Source of the DNA: Amoebidium appalachense
Lineage: Eukaryota; Ichthyosporea
DNA: 64,000 nt
NCBI GenBank assembly: GCA_963693365.1
Contig: CAVNZM010000001.1
Span: 5,890,001 to 5,954,000 of the forward strand
Direction of reading: 5' to 3'
Shown one piece after another: positions 29,112 through 42,728 of this stretch (positions within the stretch are counted from its first letter, which is position 1; each line of letters opens with the position of its first letter). The translations under genes were made by a program, and so were the position numbers. The notes under the pieces are model-generated. The model had not been told where the DNA came from. It did not search any database and worked only from the letters and a program-made list of their open reading frames with translations.

Positions 29112-29924
29112 ACCTAAACACACATACATCACCCCCACCATTATGGTCATCCCTATTTCCACCATTTCTCTTGACCCCCCGCCCACCCACTACCACAGAT
29201 GAAACCAAGGCTATTCCAGCCCAGCCCCCAGTCCATTCAAATCCAGAACAAACGGAAAAGACCGAAACATTCAAGAAGGAACACATCGAACCACCACCCC
29301 CTATTCCGGCAAGGGAAAGTGTATCTGAACCATTAGAACCCGGGAAATCGCCAATATCTGAAAATGACGTTCAAATTTCTGCGCAGCCCCCACCATTAGC
29401 AGATCCCTCTACACCCGAAACCAGCGCCCATCCAATCACGAGAGAAAATCACTCGGAGACACCCTCAGACGTAACAGACGACGGTGGGGCCCCAGAAGAT
29501 GTTGTGGGGGGATCCTATGTGAAGGAAAAAATAAAACGGAGGGAGAGTATAGGGGGGGAGAGGAGGGATATTCAGGGAAGTGTGGTGAGTGCAGGGGGTT
29601 TCAATGGAGCACACACTCTAGGGAGAACCATAAGCACACCAGCAGGTACTCTGATGGGTAGAGGGGGACGGTTGAAGACTTCGTTGAGTCGGCAGTCATC
29701 ACGAGGGACTGATGAAGATGGATTGGTGGTGAGTGCTTGCACGTGCACACAACACGTGTACACACATACGTACATACGTACTCACGTGCCACACACGGAC
29801 ACATGTACACACACACGCACACATGTAGACACGTGCACACGGGAGTGTGTTTGGTTGCTCTGCTCTCACTGCATGGATGCAAGATGGGCATCAGTTCATC
29901 GACACAAGGGTGCCCATGGAGTAT

Positions 29925-30018
<94 letters not shown>

Positions 30019-30271
30019 CACACACACGCACACACACACGCACACACACGCATGCATGCAGCGATCCACAGAAGTGGGTACATGAACACACGCATGCGCT
30101 CACAGCATTCATGTGATGGGGTGCTTGCGGGGATTACTGTTTCCTATGGCAGTTCGGTGGCATCTTATTTGGAATGTTAGACACGAACGGATATTAGCAT
30201 CACACCCACTTACACACAGAGAGAGAGAGGGAGGGGGGGAGATCTCCGGGGAAAACCCCACAAAGGATGAT

Positions 30272-30302
<31 letters not shown>

Positions 30303-30646
30303 TACCACATCGGTGAGTGCACAGACAAGCTATAATGCCTGTCTTGTTGCACAATGATACACAGACGTACATTTAGGCGACCAGTCGACATATCCCTCTG
30401 GCACTCTCAACGGGTTACAGTCCCAGTTGTTTCTGCTCCGTCCTACTTTTTTCATACGTACACGCACATACCGGCTTTCCCTTCGGGCACCATTTTCCCT
30501 TGCGGCTCACCGACACCCTGCAGCAACCTTATAGCTCCTCCTTTTCATCTCACCACGTATATGATGTCGCACTCGCACTCACACTCTCAATCACATACAC
30601 ACACGCACACTCACACTCACACTCACACTCAAACTCACACTCACAC

Positions 30647-30690
<44 letters not shown>

Positions 30691-31293
30691 ATTCACACTC
30701 ACACTCATACTCAACGCTCAACTCACGCTCACACTCACACTCACACTCACACTCACACCCGCACTCACACTCGCACTCACACTCACACCTACACTCACAC
30801 TTACACTCACACTTACATTCACACACACTTACATTCACACTCACACTCACACACACACTCGCACGCTCACTCACTCGCACTCGCACTCACACCCGCACCC
30901 GCACTCACACTCACACACACACTTACACTCACACTCACACTCACACTCACACTTACACTCACACTTACACACACGCACACACACACACACACACTCTCTC
31001 TCTCTCTCACTCACGCTCACACTTACACACACACTCACACTTACACACACACTCACACACTCACACACACACACACACACACTCACACTTACACTCACAC
31101 TCACACTTACATTCACACTCACACTCACTCACACACTCGCACTCGCACGCTCACTCGCTCGCACTCGCACTCGCTCGCACTCGCACTCGCACTCGCACTC
31201 ACACCCGCACCCGCACTCACGCACACACACCACTTACACTCACACTCACACTCACACTCACACTCACACTCACACTCACACTTACACTCACAC

Positions 31294-31350
<57 letters not shown>

Positions 31351-31636
31351 CTCTCTCTCTCACACACTCACACTTACACACACACACTCACTCACACACA
31401 CTCACACTCACTCACACTTACACTCACACTCACACTCACACACACTCACACTCACACTTACACACACACTCACACTCACACACACACAAACTCACACTTA
31501 CACACACACACACACACACACTCACACTCACACACACACTCACACTCACACTCACACTTACACACACACACACACTCACTCACACTCACACACTCACACT
31601 CACACACACTCACACTCACACTCACACTCACACTTA

Positions 31637-31671
<35 letters not shown>

Positions 31672-32079
31672 TCACTCACACACAGTCACACTCACACCCA
31701 CACACACTTACACACACACACACACACACACACTCACTCACACTCACACTCACACTCACACTCACATTCACACCCACACACACCCACACACACACACACA
31801 CACACATACACACACACTCACTCACACTCACACTCACTCACACTCACACACACACACACACTCACACTCACACTCGCACTCACACTCACGCTCACACCCA
31901 CACTTACACACACACACTCACTCACTCACTCACTCACTCACACTCACACTCACACTCACACTCACACTCACACCCACACCCACACCCACACCCACACTCA
32001 CACTTACACTTACACTTACACACACACACTCACACACTCACACACACACTCACACTCACACTCACACCCACACTCACAC

Positions 32080-32118
<39 letters not shown>

Positions 32119-35100
32119 TCACACTCACACTCACACCCACACTCACACTTACACTCACACACACACACACACTCACACTGACACGTACACTCACACTTAC
32201 ACACACACACACACACACTCACACTCACACTCACACTCACACACTCTCACACACTCACACTGACACGTACGCTCACACTTACACTCACACACACACACAC
32301 ACACACACATACATACACACACACACTCGCACTCACACTCACACTCACACGTACACTCACACACACACGCACACACATAACACACACACACACACACACA
32401 CTCACACCCACACTCACACGTACACTCACACACACACGCACACTCACACCCATACTCACACTTATACTCACACTTACACTCACACTTACACTCACACCCA
32501 CACTCACACTTACACTCACACTTACATTCACACTTACACACAAACCCACACTCACACTTACACTCACACTTACACTCACACCCACACTCACACTTGCACT
32601 CACACTTACACTCACACTTACACTCACACTTACACTCACACTCACACTTACACTCACTTACACTCACACTTAAACTCACACCCACACTTACACTCACACT
32701 CACACTCACACCCACTCTCACACCCACTCTCACACCCACTCTCACACCCACTCTCACACTTACACTCACACTTACACTCACACGTACACTCACACTTACA
32801 CTCACACTTACACTCACAGTTACTCACTCACTCACTCACACTTACACTCACACTTACACTCACACTCACACTCACACTCACACTCACACTCACACTCACT
32901 CACACTCACACTCACACTTACACTCACACTCACACTCACACTCACACTCACACTCACACTTACACTCACACTTACACTCACACTTACACTCACACTTACA
33001 CTCACACTTACACTCACACTTACACTCACACTTACACACACACTTACACTCACACTTACACACACACTTACACTCACACTTACACTCACACTTACACTTA
33101 CACACACACTTACACTCACACTTACACTCACACTTACACTCACACTTACACTCACACTTACACTCACACCCACACACACACTTGCACTCACACCCACACT
33201 CACACCCACGCTCACACTTACGCTCACACTTACACTCACACTCACACTCACACTCACACTTACACTCACACTTACACTCACACTTACACTCACACTTACA
33301 CTCACACTTACACTCACACACTCACACACACCCACACTCACACTCACACTCACACTCACACTCACACTTACACTCACACTTACACTCACACTTACACTCA
33401 CACTTACACTCACACTTACACTCACACTCACACTCACACTCACACTCACCACTCACACTCACACACACACTCACGCTCACACTCACACTCACACTGACAC
33501 GTACACTCACACTTACACTCACACACACACACACACAATCACACTCACACACACACACACACTCACACTCACACACACACTCACACTCACACTCACACTT
33601 ACACTTACACTCACACTTACACTCACACTGACACGTACACGTACACGTGCAACACTGACGGCCACAGACACAGCGGCAGATATCCGAGGCTGATGACATG
33701 CGGCGAATAGCTCGCCTGGACAAGTACCGAACCTTGCTCAGCCAGCCCACCATAGACACGGGTGAGTGGACAGCAACACATATCTCATAACATGCATATT
33801 TGTGATGTAACAGAGAGGGGGGGGGGGGGGGGGGGGGGAGGGGGGGAGAAAGAGGGGGGACTGTATATGTGTGTGTGTATGGGGGGGGGGGGGGGGGTTG
33901 ATTTTGTGTTGCTGAGGAATGAAAAACTGGCATGGGAATCAGCTGTAGAATATGCGTACACATACACGTACTTCCTCAATTTAATTTACATGCGACAACC
34001 GAATCATACACCACCGTTAGAGGGGGTTCTTGAGGCCCTTAAGCCCTCTCCCTTGGTTATCACAGTATTTGATCAATTTTGCTCGGGTCGAGGTTAGTTG
34101 GCCATATTCTAACCTCCCATTTTCAGAGGAACTGCGTAAGATCAGTTGGTCTGGCATACCCCCAGAGGTTAGGCCTACAGCTTGGAAGCTGCTGAGTGTA
34201 TGTGGCCCCCCTCCCCTCCCCCCCTCCCTCCCCCCCCCCCTCCCCCCCCCCCCCCCCCCTCTCTCTCACTGCACGGCGCTTCCCCTCTTCCCCTCTTCTT
34301 TCTGCCCACTGTAGATTTTTTCCTTTTCCCTCTTTCCATGTCGTCCGTCCCTCCCCCCTTTTCCTTTTACTCTCTCTCTCTTTGCCCCTTGCTGTCCCTC
34401 CCTCCCCTCTCCCCCCCCCCTCCCCCCCCTCGCTCTGTGTATCTCTCTCTCTGTCTCCTCTTCCTATTTCCCCTCCCCTTACTCGCTCTCCCCCCCCTCC
34501 CCCAACCCCAACCTGCCGACCTCTTAGCTAGAATCATGTTGTTCCTCTCACATCCAACGCCACCACTCCGTTCGCATGTTCACCTCCTTCGCTCCCCTCT
34601 GGCCAGTTATGCCCCCATGCACGATTATATCAAGGCATTTTTTTGGTTCCATTTTGCTAACCAATCACACCATATTGTTAACCTTTTAGGGCTACCTGCC
34701 AGCCAATGAGAGCCGTCGTGCCGAGGCGCTTTTGCGCAAACGGGAGGAGTACCGTGGGCTGGTGGCCAAGTACTTTGGCACCCACACACACCCCACAAAC
34801 CACCAGCTGCACCACCAGGTATCACTGTTTCCTTGCACATGCACTGCACCTGTGCATGAACGTGCAACCACACGTTTGGCCGCAATACCAGCATTCCATC
34901 CTGCAGGGCTTTATTTTCTTTTCTTTTCTTTTCTTTTTTTTCTTTTTCTTTTTTTTTTTTTTGTGGTGGTGGTGGGGGGGGGGGGGGGGGGGGAGTTGAG
35001 CTGATGTGCCAGTGTCTTTTGATCACCGTACATTTTTGGGCTACATTCTGACTGTATCCTTGTCGTTTTGTGTGTATTGTTGGTTGTATGAAATGGATTG

Positions 35101-35120
35101 TGTTGCAGGGGACAGGCGGT

Positions 35121-35154
<34 letters not shown>

Positions 35155-35255
35155 ACTGATACACACGGGCCCAGATTCGTATTGATCTGCCGCGCACCAA
35201 TCCATCCTGCCCGCTGTTCCAGCAAGAGGCTGTCCACAGCGTATGTCGTCCCCCC

Positions 35256-35310
<55 letters not shown>

Positions 35311-35574
35311 GGCTGTGCTGGTGCTGCAAACTTCTTCTTGGGCTGATGGTGTCTGTGTTTGTCCGTGTGCCTGTGGTACCCTAGTTGGTGTGTGTTGATG
35401 CTGCGTCGAGTAAAACTATCCCCCCCCCCCCCCCCCCCCCCGGGTACTGTGGATGACGTGGGCCCCCCCTGAGGATGGGCTCTGCTTATTATGCATACTC
35501 TTTATGTATGGCTTGCATTCTGCATCGTGTTATCCGTTTGTTCTTGTGTACTTCGTACTTTTTGACGCATTCAA

Positions 35575-35608
<34 letters not shown>

Positions 35609-36239
35609 CCCCCGCCCAGCGTATCCGTTCAGAATAGCAAGATGTAAGTATGGTCCCTTGTTGTGATGTTTTGGTTTTCTAAGTGACATTGCATCCGAGC
35701 GGTTGCTGCTTCTCGTGTATCTAGGCTTGCTTCTGTGTGTTGTGTGATGTGGGCACCAAGTGTATCGGTGCAGTGCAGTGTGAATAGAATCAATAGTTGT
35801 CATGCTTGGATTTGTGACAAGGCCGGATAATGCTACAGCTTTTTGCGGCACGTACTGATATTTTTATGGACTTTGGGTTCAGAACACATGCATTGCACAC
35901 TCGGTCAGCACTGACGCGTGGCAGGGCAATATCACGACACGCGCACACATACCCATACGTGCGCACACACTCACGGGCGCCGCGTGCGCGCACGCACTAA
36001 CACACACACACAACACACACGCACACACACACACACGCACACACACATACACACAGGTGCTTGAGCGTATCCTCTACATTTGGGCCATTCGTCGGCCCGC
36101 CAGTGGCTACGTGCAAGGCATCAATGATCTGGTCACCCCATTCTTCACCGTCTTTCTCAGCGCACACGTGGGTATGTGCACCTGTGTGTGTACGGGTGCA
36201 TGTGGGTGTGTGAGGGATGGGCAGCCGGAGAGGGGGGCG

Positions 36240-36272
<33 letters not shown>

Positions 36273-36347
36273 TTCCTGGCGGTGATGCCATGTGCGGTGG
36301 AGGGACGGGCGTGGCAGGGAGACGAGTTGGGAGGGGGGGGGAGGGTA

Positions 36348-36384
<37 letters not shown>

Positions 36385-37788
36385 GGGGGGGGGCAAGAAG
36401 GGATGGGTTTGTTAAGAATTTGTGTATATCGGTGTGTGTGTGTTTGGGTGTGTACGTGTGCCAAATCGGGAATGTGCACCTGAATGTATGCGTAGATGTG
36501 TAGGTGTGTGTGTGCTTCTTAATACATTGGGCACTTGCTCCCTTCTGCTGATATTGCCCATCCCCTTCACTCATCCCCTTCATTCACACGTTGCATTGCT
36601 GATACCCAGTTTGTGCATGTCCCAGTTCTCTTATTGTGCCCACACTCACTTTCCCCCTGTTTCCAGACGATGACGTAGAGCAGACGGATGTGTCTGAGGT
36701 GGACACAGAGACTGTGGCAGAGATAGAGGCAGATGCATACTGGTGCCTGTGCAGACTGCTGGACACTATACAGGTCTATGCTTTTGTGTGTGTGTGTGTT
36801 TGGGGGGGGGGGCTAAGGGAACAGGCGGATAGGCGGATGGGGTGGGTGTGTGTGTGGGTATGGGCGGGTGGGTGGGTGGGTGGGGTAAGGTAAGTGGGTG
36901 GGGTTGGGCAGCCGTGTTTGATTAATGGTGGTGATAATATCAGTGTTTGGTGAGAGGGGAAGGGGGGAGAAAGGCCAGGATGGGAGAAGCTAGTGGGTGG
37001 GTGGCGTTTTTGCATGGTGGATTTTTTTTTTTTGTTGTTGTTGGGGGGGGGGGGGGGGGGGGGGGGGGGGAGGGGGGGGGGGGGGAAGGGGGTTGGAGTG
37101 GGTAGGTGAGTGGGTTGGTTGGTAGGGTGCCTCTTGATGGGGGAGGAGCGGGGCTCTTTGTTTGTTAGTAATGGCATTGTCGGTGTGGGAGGGGGGGGAA
37201 CAGGCGCCAGGGTGTTGGGGGATGGGGGGGGATGGGGGGTATTTTAGCTGCTAACGTCCGGTATTTTGCAGGATAACTACACAAACAGCCAGCCAGGCAT
37301 CCAAAGGAACGTGAGCCGATTGGATGATCTGATAAAACGGGTCGATGGTATGTGTGGAATGCGGTGTGAACCAATGGGGTTGCTTAGAGCTCAGATGGGG
37401 CAGTTGGTGGCCAGCATAGTCTTTGCATCTGTTCAAACAGATGGGATATCCGCAGCTCTGTACTGCTTGGGTTCTTTCCTGTTCTTTACAGGTGTAATCC
37501 ACGTTGGGCACTGCCATATTGTCACCACCTCCCCCCCCCCCCCCCTCCCCCCCCCAACCCCCCCTTCTCCTTCCCCCGTTCCCCCCGATGTAAATGTACA
37601 CTGCCGGACACATGTACACACCTCCCAAGCACACACATGGACATGGCTTGAATTTTCACAAGAACACGATCATGCACCATGGAGAACAAGAAATACTTGC
37701 ACAGGCACTCATACTCTGTCACTCGATCAATTACTCACGCACTCTCATTCACTCACATGGTACACACACACACACACACATGCACACG

Positions 37789-37829
<41 letters not shown>

Positions 37830-38081
37830 CCACCCTCTACCAGCACCTAGTATCGCACGAGATCCAGTTTCTTCAATTTGCCTTCCGCTGGATGAATTGT
37901 CTTCTGATGAGAGAGATACCCCTACGGTGTACCATCCGCCTATGGGATACATATCTGGTACCCCCCCCCCCCCCCCCCCCCCCAAACAACAACCAACAAC
38001 CAACCAAACCCCCCCTCCCCCCCCGGCTCCCCCCAACTAATCAATCAACCAACTAGCCAACCAACCAACCCTTCTCTTTCC

Positions 38082-38112
<31 letters not shown>

Positions 38113-38848
38113 ACACACACACGCACGCACGCACACATACTAAATGCAGCATAGACAGACACAGCATTCCTCTGGACCTCGTTTTTTTTGTTCGTTTTGT
38201 ATTTCCCCCTTGTTTGCCCCACGAGGGTCTTTGTTATTCTCGCCTTCTTGATCCCCTCCCCCCCCCCCTCCCCCCCCCCCCACCCACCCACCCACCCACC
38301 CTCCACCCCTCCCCCTCCACCCCTTAAAAAACGCAAGAGAAAGTTAAAGAGTCGAACCCATTCTTTTGTGGAGTTATGGGAATCTCCCTATCGATGGGCT
38401 CTGTTCAAGTGTCTTCCGCCTGCTGGCTGCACTCTTTTTATTTGTTCCGTTTTATGGTTCGGTTTTGGGTTTTTTTTATTTTTTTGACGTTTTATATATT
38501 GTCCTCCAGTGCCTCCTCCACACCTCTACCTTCTGGTGCATACATCCCCCCCCCCCCCCCCCCCCCCTCCCCTTCCGTCTTCCCCTACCTGTCTTTCCTT
38601 TCCCCTCCACCTGTGTTCCATCTTTAAAGCAGTTTAGTGAGCAAGATGAATGGGTCGGGTTATAATGTGGATGATTGAATCCCACTGAAGGATTGTGCTC
38701 TAATTCTGTTGCATGCTCCATGTGGGTGCCCCCTTGTGTGCATGTTTCACTGTCTTTTCCGTTGTGACTCGTTCTTCGTACTGTGCACTGCATTCTGATC
38801 TCTCCCATTCTCCCTCCCCCCTCCCCCCCCCTCCTACTCCCCTCCCCC

Positions 38849-38885
<37 letters not shown>

Positions 38886-39600
38886 ACCACCACCACCACC
38901 ACCACCACCACCACCACCACCCCAGAGTGAGCCCAACGGGTTTGCCGAGCTTCATCTATACGTGTGCGCTGCCTTTTTGGTGCGCTGGTCACGTGACCTG
39001 CTGAAACTCGACGACTTTCCTGTAAGAACCCACCCCCCTCTCCCCCACCCCAGGAATGCCCTGATTCCCCCCCCCCCCCCACATGGTGTATCCTCCAATG
39101 ATATGGGCAACCTACATGGTATGTGTGGGATATCGGTCCACACAACACCCACATCTTTTTCCCCGTCGTTCGTTTCTCTCATCTCTTGCCCACGATGCTT
39201 GGTTGAATGATCCAATAAATCTGATAAGTGGAAAGGACTAATGTGGTTGTCTGTGAATGCTTGTTTGTGTTATCATCTGGAATGTTTGCTGTCATGGGTT
39301 AGGCTCAACTCTTCAGAAATTTCCCCTGCATTACTAGTACCAGCACTGACACTGTATACCCTGAACCCAACAAAGATAACACCCGGGCACAAACGCAATC
39401 ACACACACATTTGGACTCCCTCCTCCCGTGTGTCTTTCTCCATCATTTTGCCTGCATTTTTATGTACCAATGTGTTGCGTGACACAAGCGCACCCACACA
39501 CACTCACACACACACACACACACACGTCGACACACACACACACACACACACACATACACACACGTCGACACACACACACACACACACACACACATACGTC

Positions 39601-39634
<34 letters not shown>

Positions 39635-39795
39635 GACACACACACACACACGTCGACACACACACACAGAGCATCATCACGTTCCTGCAGAGCCCACCTA
39701 CGTCCACATGGGGCCACAAGGACATCGAGCTGCTTGTTGCTGAGGCCTACGTGTGGAAGGCCATGTTCCAGAACGCACCACGCCATCTCACCTAG
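25562..39795 (+). CDS. TBC1D22: TBC1D22 orthologue, Rab GTPase-activating protein
   Basis: TBC-domain proteins stimulate GTP hydrolysis by Rab GTPases; TBC1D22 family members act at the Golgi. Exons: 25562-25706, 26303-26366, 26598-26634 (tentative), [gap with unassigned exons], 29199-29728, 33674-33761, 34127-34197, 34690-34818, 35175-35240, 36057-36171, 36667-36773, 37272-37347, 37830-37957, 38926-39021, 39670-39795. From 29199 on, all GT-AG sites and phases join, giving about 510 residues. The catalytic Arg finger lies in [10 protein letters not shown] and the Gln finger in [14 protein letters not shown]. Later TBC blocks ([44 protein letters not shown]) closely match the animal family, and the C-terminus LLVAEAYVW...NAPRHLT sits at the family's usual end. 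Exon 29199-29728 is a disordered Pro/Ser/Glu-rich linker. The N-terminus (MAGTKSWWQ) resembles the family's short Trp-containing start; exons between 26634 and 29199 are unresolved. Confidence 0.92.
25794..25847. repeat. 54-base poly-G run after poly-T
   Basis: A T-rich tract ends in poly-T and is followed at once by 54 consecutive G, the longest homopolymer I found in the window. It lies in the first TBC1D22 intron. Confidence 0.95.
27843..27911. repeat. Compound (T)44(G)25 run
   Basis: Forty-four T are followed directly by 25 G. The same T-then-G order occurs at 3562-3606, 4790-4818, 14886-14930, 25781-25847 and 28806-28870, and as C-then-A at 29048-29110. Confidence 0.95.
28304..28350. 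repeat. 47-base poly-C run leading into (CA)n
   Basis: An unbroken C run passes into CACACACA, the reverse-strand form of the (GT)n-then-(G)n order seen elsewhere. It lies in a TBC1D22 intron. Confidence 0.95.
29930..30018 (+). repeat. (CA)n array in the TBC1D22 satellite intron
   Basis: About 44 CA units lie 200 bases downstream of exon 29199-29728, before the large CTCACA satellite. Confidence 0.95.
30570..33650 (+). repeat. 3-kb CTCACA/CTTACA satellite inside TBC1D22 intron
   Basis: About 3.1 kb of the plus strand is built from CACTCA, CACTTA, CACACA and CACCCA hexamers, with only rare G (as CGCACTCG, CACGTACA or CTGACACG variants). Longer-period order is visible, for example runs of a 12-bp unit CACTCACACTTA at 32950-33170 and 33260-33320. 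The whole array lies in the intron between exons 29728 and 33674 and ends about 25 bases before the acceptor. Confidence 0.95.
39500..39668 (+). repeat. CA array punctuated by ACGTCGACA, abutting last TBC1D22 exon
   Basis: GTCGAC hexamers at 39526, 39564, 39598, 39632 and 39652 break the CA array at spacings of 38, 34, 34 and 20 bases. The array supplies the (CA)nCAG acceptor of the final exon at 39670. Confidence 0.9.
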
Positions 39796-40007
39796 ATTTT
39801 CATTGGTTCTTGCCTCTTGGTTGCTTCAACTTGGGGTTTTTTGGTTCTTGTTTTGTTGTTTTTCTGCTGAACCATACCATGATAGGTGTCCAATATGCGG
39901 GAAGGAGGGGGAGGTGCGGTGGTTCCCACCATCACATGTGCTCTTTGTCTCTCCCCTCCCTCTCTCCCCCTCTCTATCCCTCCCCCTCTCTCACTCACAC
40001 TCCGACT

Positions 40008-40043
<36 letters not shown>

Positions 40044-41366
40044 CCTCTCTCCCATCCTTCCCTTCCCCCGTTCCCCCCTTCCCGTGCCCCCCCCCCCCCC
40101 CCTTTTTTTTTTTCCTGGTTGCACTTAGCCACAAGTCTCCCTTGTGTATTCTGTGTGGGGTTCGAACGACATAGGTGTAAGTGGTGGCCAGGGTGGGTTC
40201 CTCTCCCTCCTGACGGCAGAAAGCATACAACACGCACACGCACATGCACGCACACACAACACAACACACAGAGAGAGAGTCACACAAGACGTATACACAC
40301 TCACACGCACACGCGAATGGCTGTGTACTGCAGCTTTGGTTTTGTCTGGCCCGTTGTCCTAATCACTACTCTGTGTATACTAGATCGAGAACAATATGTG
40401 AGCATACAGCGAAACGAATGTTACCAAATCTGTGTATCTGACTGCTGATTTTTGAGCACCAATAGCTAAGGGTCCTTAATATTATAAGTAGTGATCATTC
40501 AATCTTTCATAGGGCAGAGGTCACTTTCGAATGAACAGTATCGTGTAAATGTACAGCCGGGTATATATAAAATGCTTGATATTCACCTGGCACTCACGGT
40601 ACAGGGGAAGAAAATTACTCGTATAAAAATCTCCGATGCCATCTAGATCTAGGTTCCATTGGTCTCTGTACGTTAAAGGATAATGTGTGTTGTGACATCC
40701 GCTGTGTGCTCAGAATGTATGTAAGAGCAGTGCTGTTGTGTTACTGTATGGGCAGAATTATTATAACGAACTTTTGCCTCATTTAATGATGCATAATTGA
40801 GTAATTATTACCGTGCACAATCCTCCAAGCTTGCAAGTTGGAATCTATTCACATGGCAAAGCATGGCATTTATGTAATAACACTCTGGCTTACTGTACTC
40901 CTTCGATTTGTACGGTATGTATGTGAGAGTGCTTGTATGCTACCGGCCTCGATAGTCAATTTGGTTCGCACAAACTATGCACATGTGACTATGCCAGGCA
41001 CAGAGAATGACGGATATGATCATGCAACTAGTACTGTAGCCTGGGCCTTATCATTACAATAATACAGTACTGATGCTATGCACATGCTCAGCCTGGTGGT
41101 ATCATGATTGGTACCAACATAATGTTGCAGACGCGGCCAGTGTCCGACCCCTAGGCCTTCTATGATCAAAGCTTTCTATACTTGCTGTGACACTTTCGAA
41201 TATACGTAAGAATACGTACACTGAAGTCATGTAGCTACAGTCGTCAGCTGGTCCGGTTGGGTGGGACACCGGCTGAGAACAAACGAAGGCACTGGCCTCA
41301 CGTTCCAGCAAACAGCTGGGAGAAAAGGACCACTTGGACCTCGTCATAATATCCCCCACATACGGC

Positions 41367-41407
<41 letters not shown>

Positions 41408-42363
41408 ACCCACCCACCCACCCACCCACACACACACACACACACATACTTGCCCTCACCTCCAACAACTCCCACATAACGCTTTTCTGAATTTGAAATG
41501 GGGGGGGGGGGGGGGGGGGGGGAAGGGTCCGGAGGGGCAGTAGTATGATATGAAGACGGTCCCCTGTGGTGTCCCCCCCCCCCCCCCCCCCCCCCCCCCT
41601 CCCCCCCCCTCCCCTCGGAGTCCCCCCTTCCCCCACTCTCTCCAAGCAGACCGCCGGGGTAGTGGGTGCACGGCCCTCAAAGGGGAAGGGGGGCGGGAGG
41701 GGACCACCTCTTTGGTGGGGTGGTGGGTCCCCCCCCCCCCCCCCCCCCCACCCCCCCCGGCTCCCCTCCCCCCTCCCCGCCCCTCCCCCCCCCTCCTCCC
41801 CCCGGGGAGAGTCCTGCGGCTTCCTCCCGCTGGGCACCTGCAAACCTCCGAGATCCCCCCTTCCCCCCCTCCCCTTCCCCTTGCCCTCCACCACCACCAG
41901 GCATTCATTGTTTGCACCAAAGTAAAAGGGAGAGCGGGGGGAGGGGGGGGGGAGGGGGGGGGGGGGGGGGGGGGCTGGAGATAAAGAGCGAGAAAGAGGT
42001 GGGCGGTGGGGAAAGGAAGAAGAGGGGAGGGGGTAGGGGGGGGGGGGGGGGGGGGGGGGGGGATACGGGGAGTAAGAGAGACATAAAGGATCCGATGGAA
42101 AGTGTGCCACTTGTGTGCACGAGCATCCTGGTATGTGCCACCTTTGTAAAATTCTACATACAATCCTGCGGCAGTGTGTGAGCGTGGCTGTGAGTGTGCG
42201 TGTGTATAGTGTGTATGTGCCTGTATGCGCGCGTGTGCCTGCATGCGCATGTGTGCGTGTCTGCGTGCACGAGTTACGGTTAAAGTTTCCCCCCTGTTTA
42301 TCTGTTTGCTGTGTGTGTGGCACTGGTGTCTCTGTGCGCGCGCGCGCGCCCCTATGTGACGTA
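39796..42363. other. TBC1D22 3' region and gene-free stretch with C/G-rich tracts
   Basis: The 3' end of TBC1D22 is followed by C-rich tracts at 40010-40102, ordinary unique sequence to 41365, then dense poly-C/poly-G blocks and CCACCACC sequence to 42062. No coding frame is recognised; the long Pro/Gly frames here come from the homopolymers. Confidence 0.5.
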
Positions 42364-42728
42364 GGGCCCAACTACATCGGCCGAGTCAACTTGCAAAAAG
42401 CATAATTTTTCCTGCAAAAAGAAGAATCATTCTACAAAAAGCGGAATTATTCTGCTGAAATATTCTGCAAAAGCAGAACCACTCTGCTTTTAGCAGAATT
42501 ATTCTGCTTTTCCGCAAAAAGCAGAATAATTTGCAAAAAGCAGAATTATTCTGCTTTCGACAGCAGAATAATTCTGCTTTTAACAGATTGATTCTGCTTT
42601 TAACAGATTGATTCTGCTGTTTGCAGATTTTTGCTGAATATTTCTGCTTTTGCTGAATATTTCTGCTTTTAGCACAACAATTCTGTTTTGTTTTTTTGCA
42701 AGTTGACTCAGCCGATGTGGTTGGGTCC
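42364..42728. mobile_element. Foldback/MITE-like element with 36-bp terminal inverted repeats
   Basis: The ends 42364-42399 and 42693-42728 are inverted repeats of 36 bases with 33 matching; both start GGxCCCAAC and end in CTTGCAAAAA on the inner side. The interior is AT-rich and made of repeated palindromes around AGCAGAATTATTCTGCT and AGCAGAATAATTCTGCT, so the whole element can fold into one long hairpin or many small ones. No coding frame is present. No clear target-site duplication was found. Confidence 0.7.

Noticed and set aside
30354-33497. A 1047-codon plus-strand open frame made of His, Thr, Ser and Leu
   Set aside because: It is the translation of the CTCACA satellite, which lacks stop codons in several frames. 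It lies in a TBC1D22 intron and has no protein-like composition.
39500-39668. CRISPR-like array of regularly spaced GTCGAC units
   Set aside because: The 'spacers' are all CA repeat and the genome is eukaryotic.
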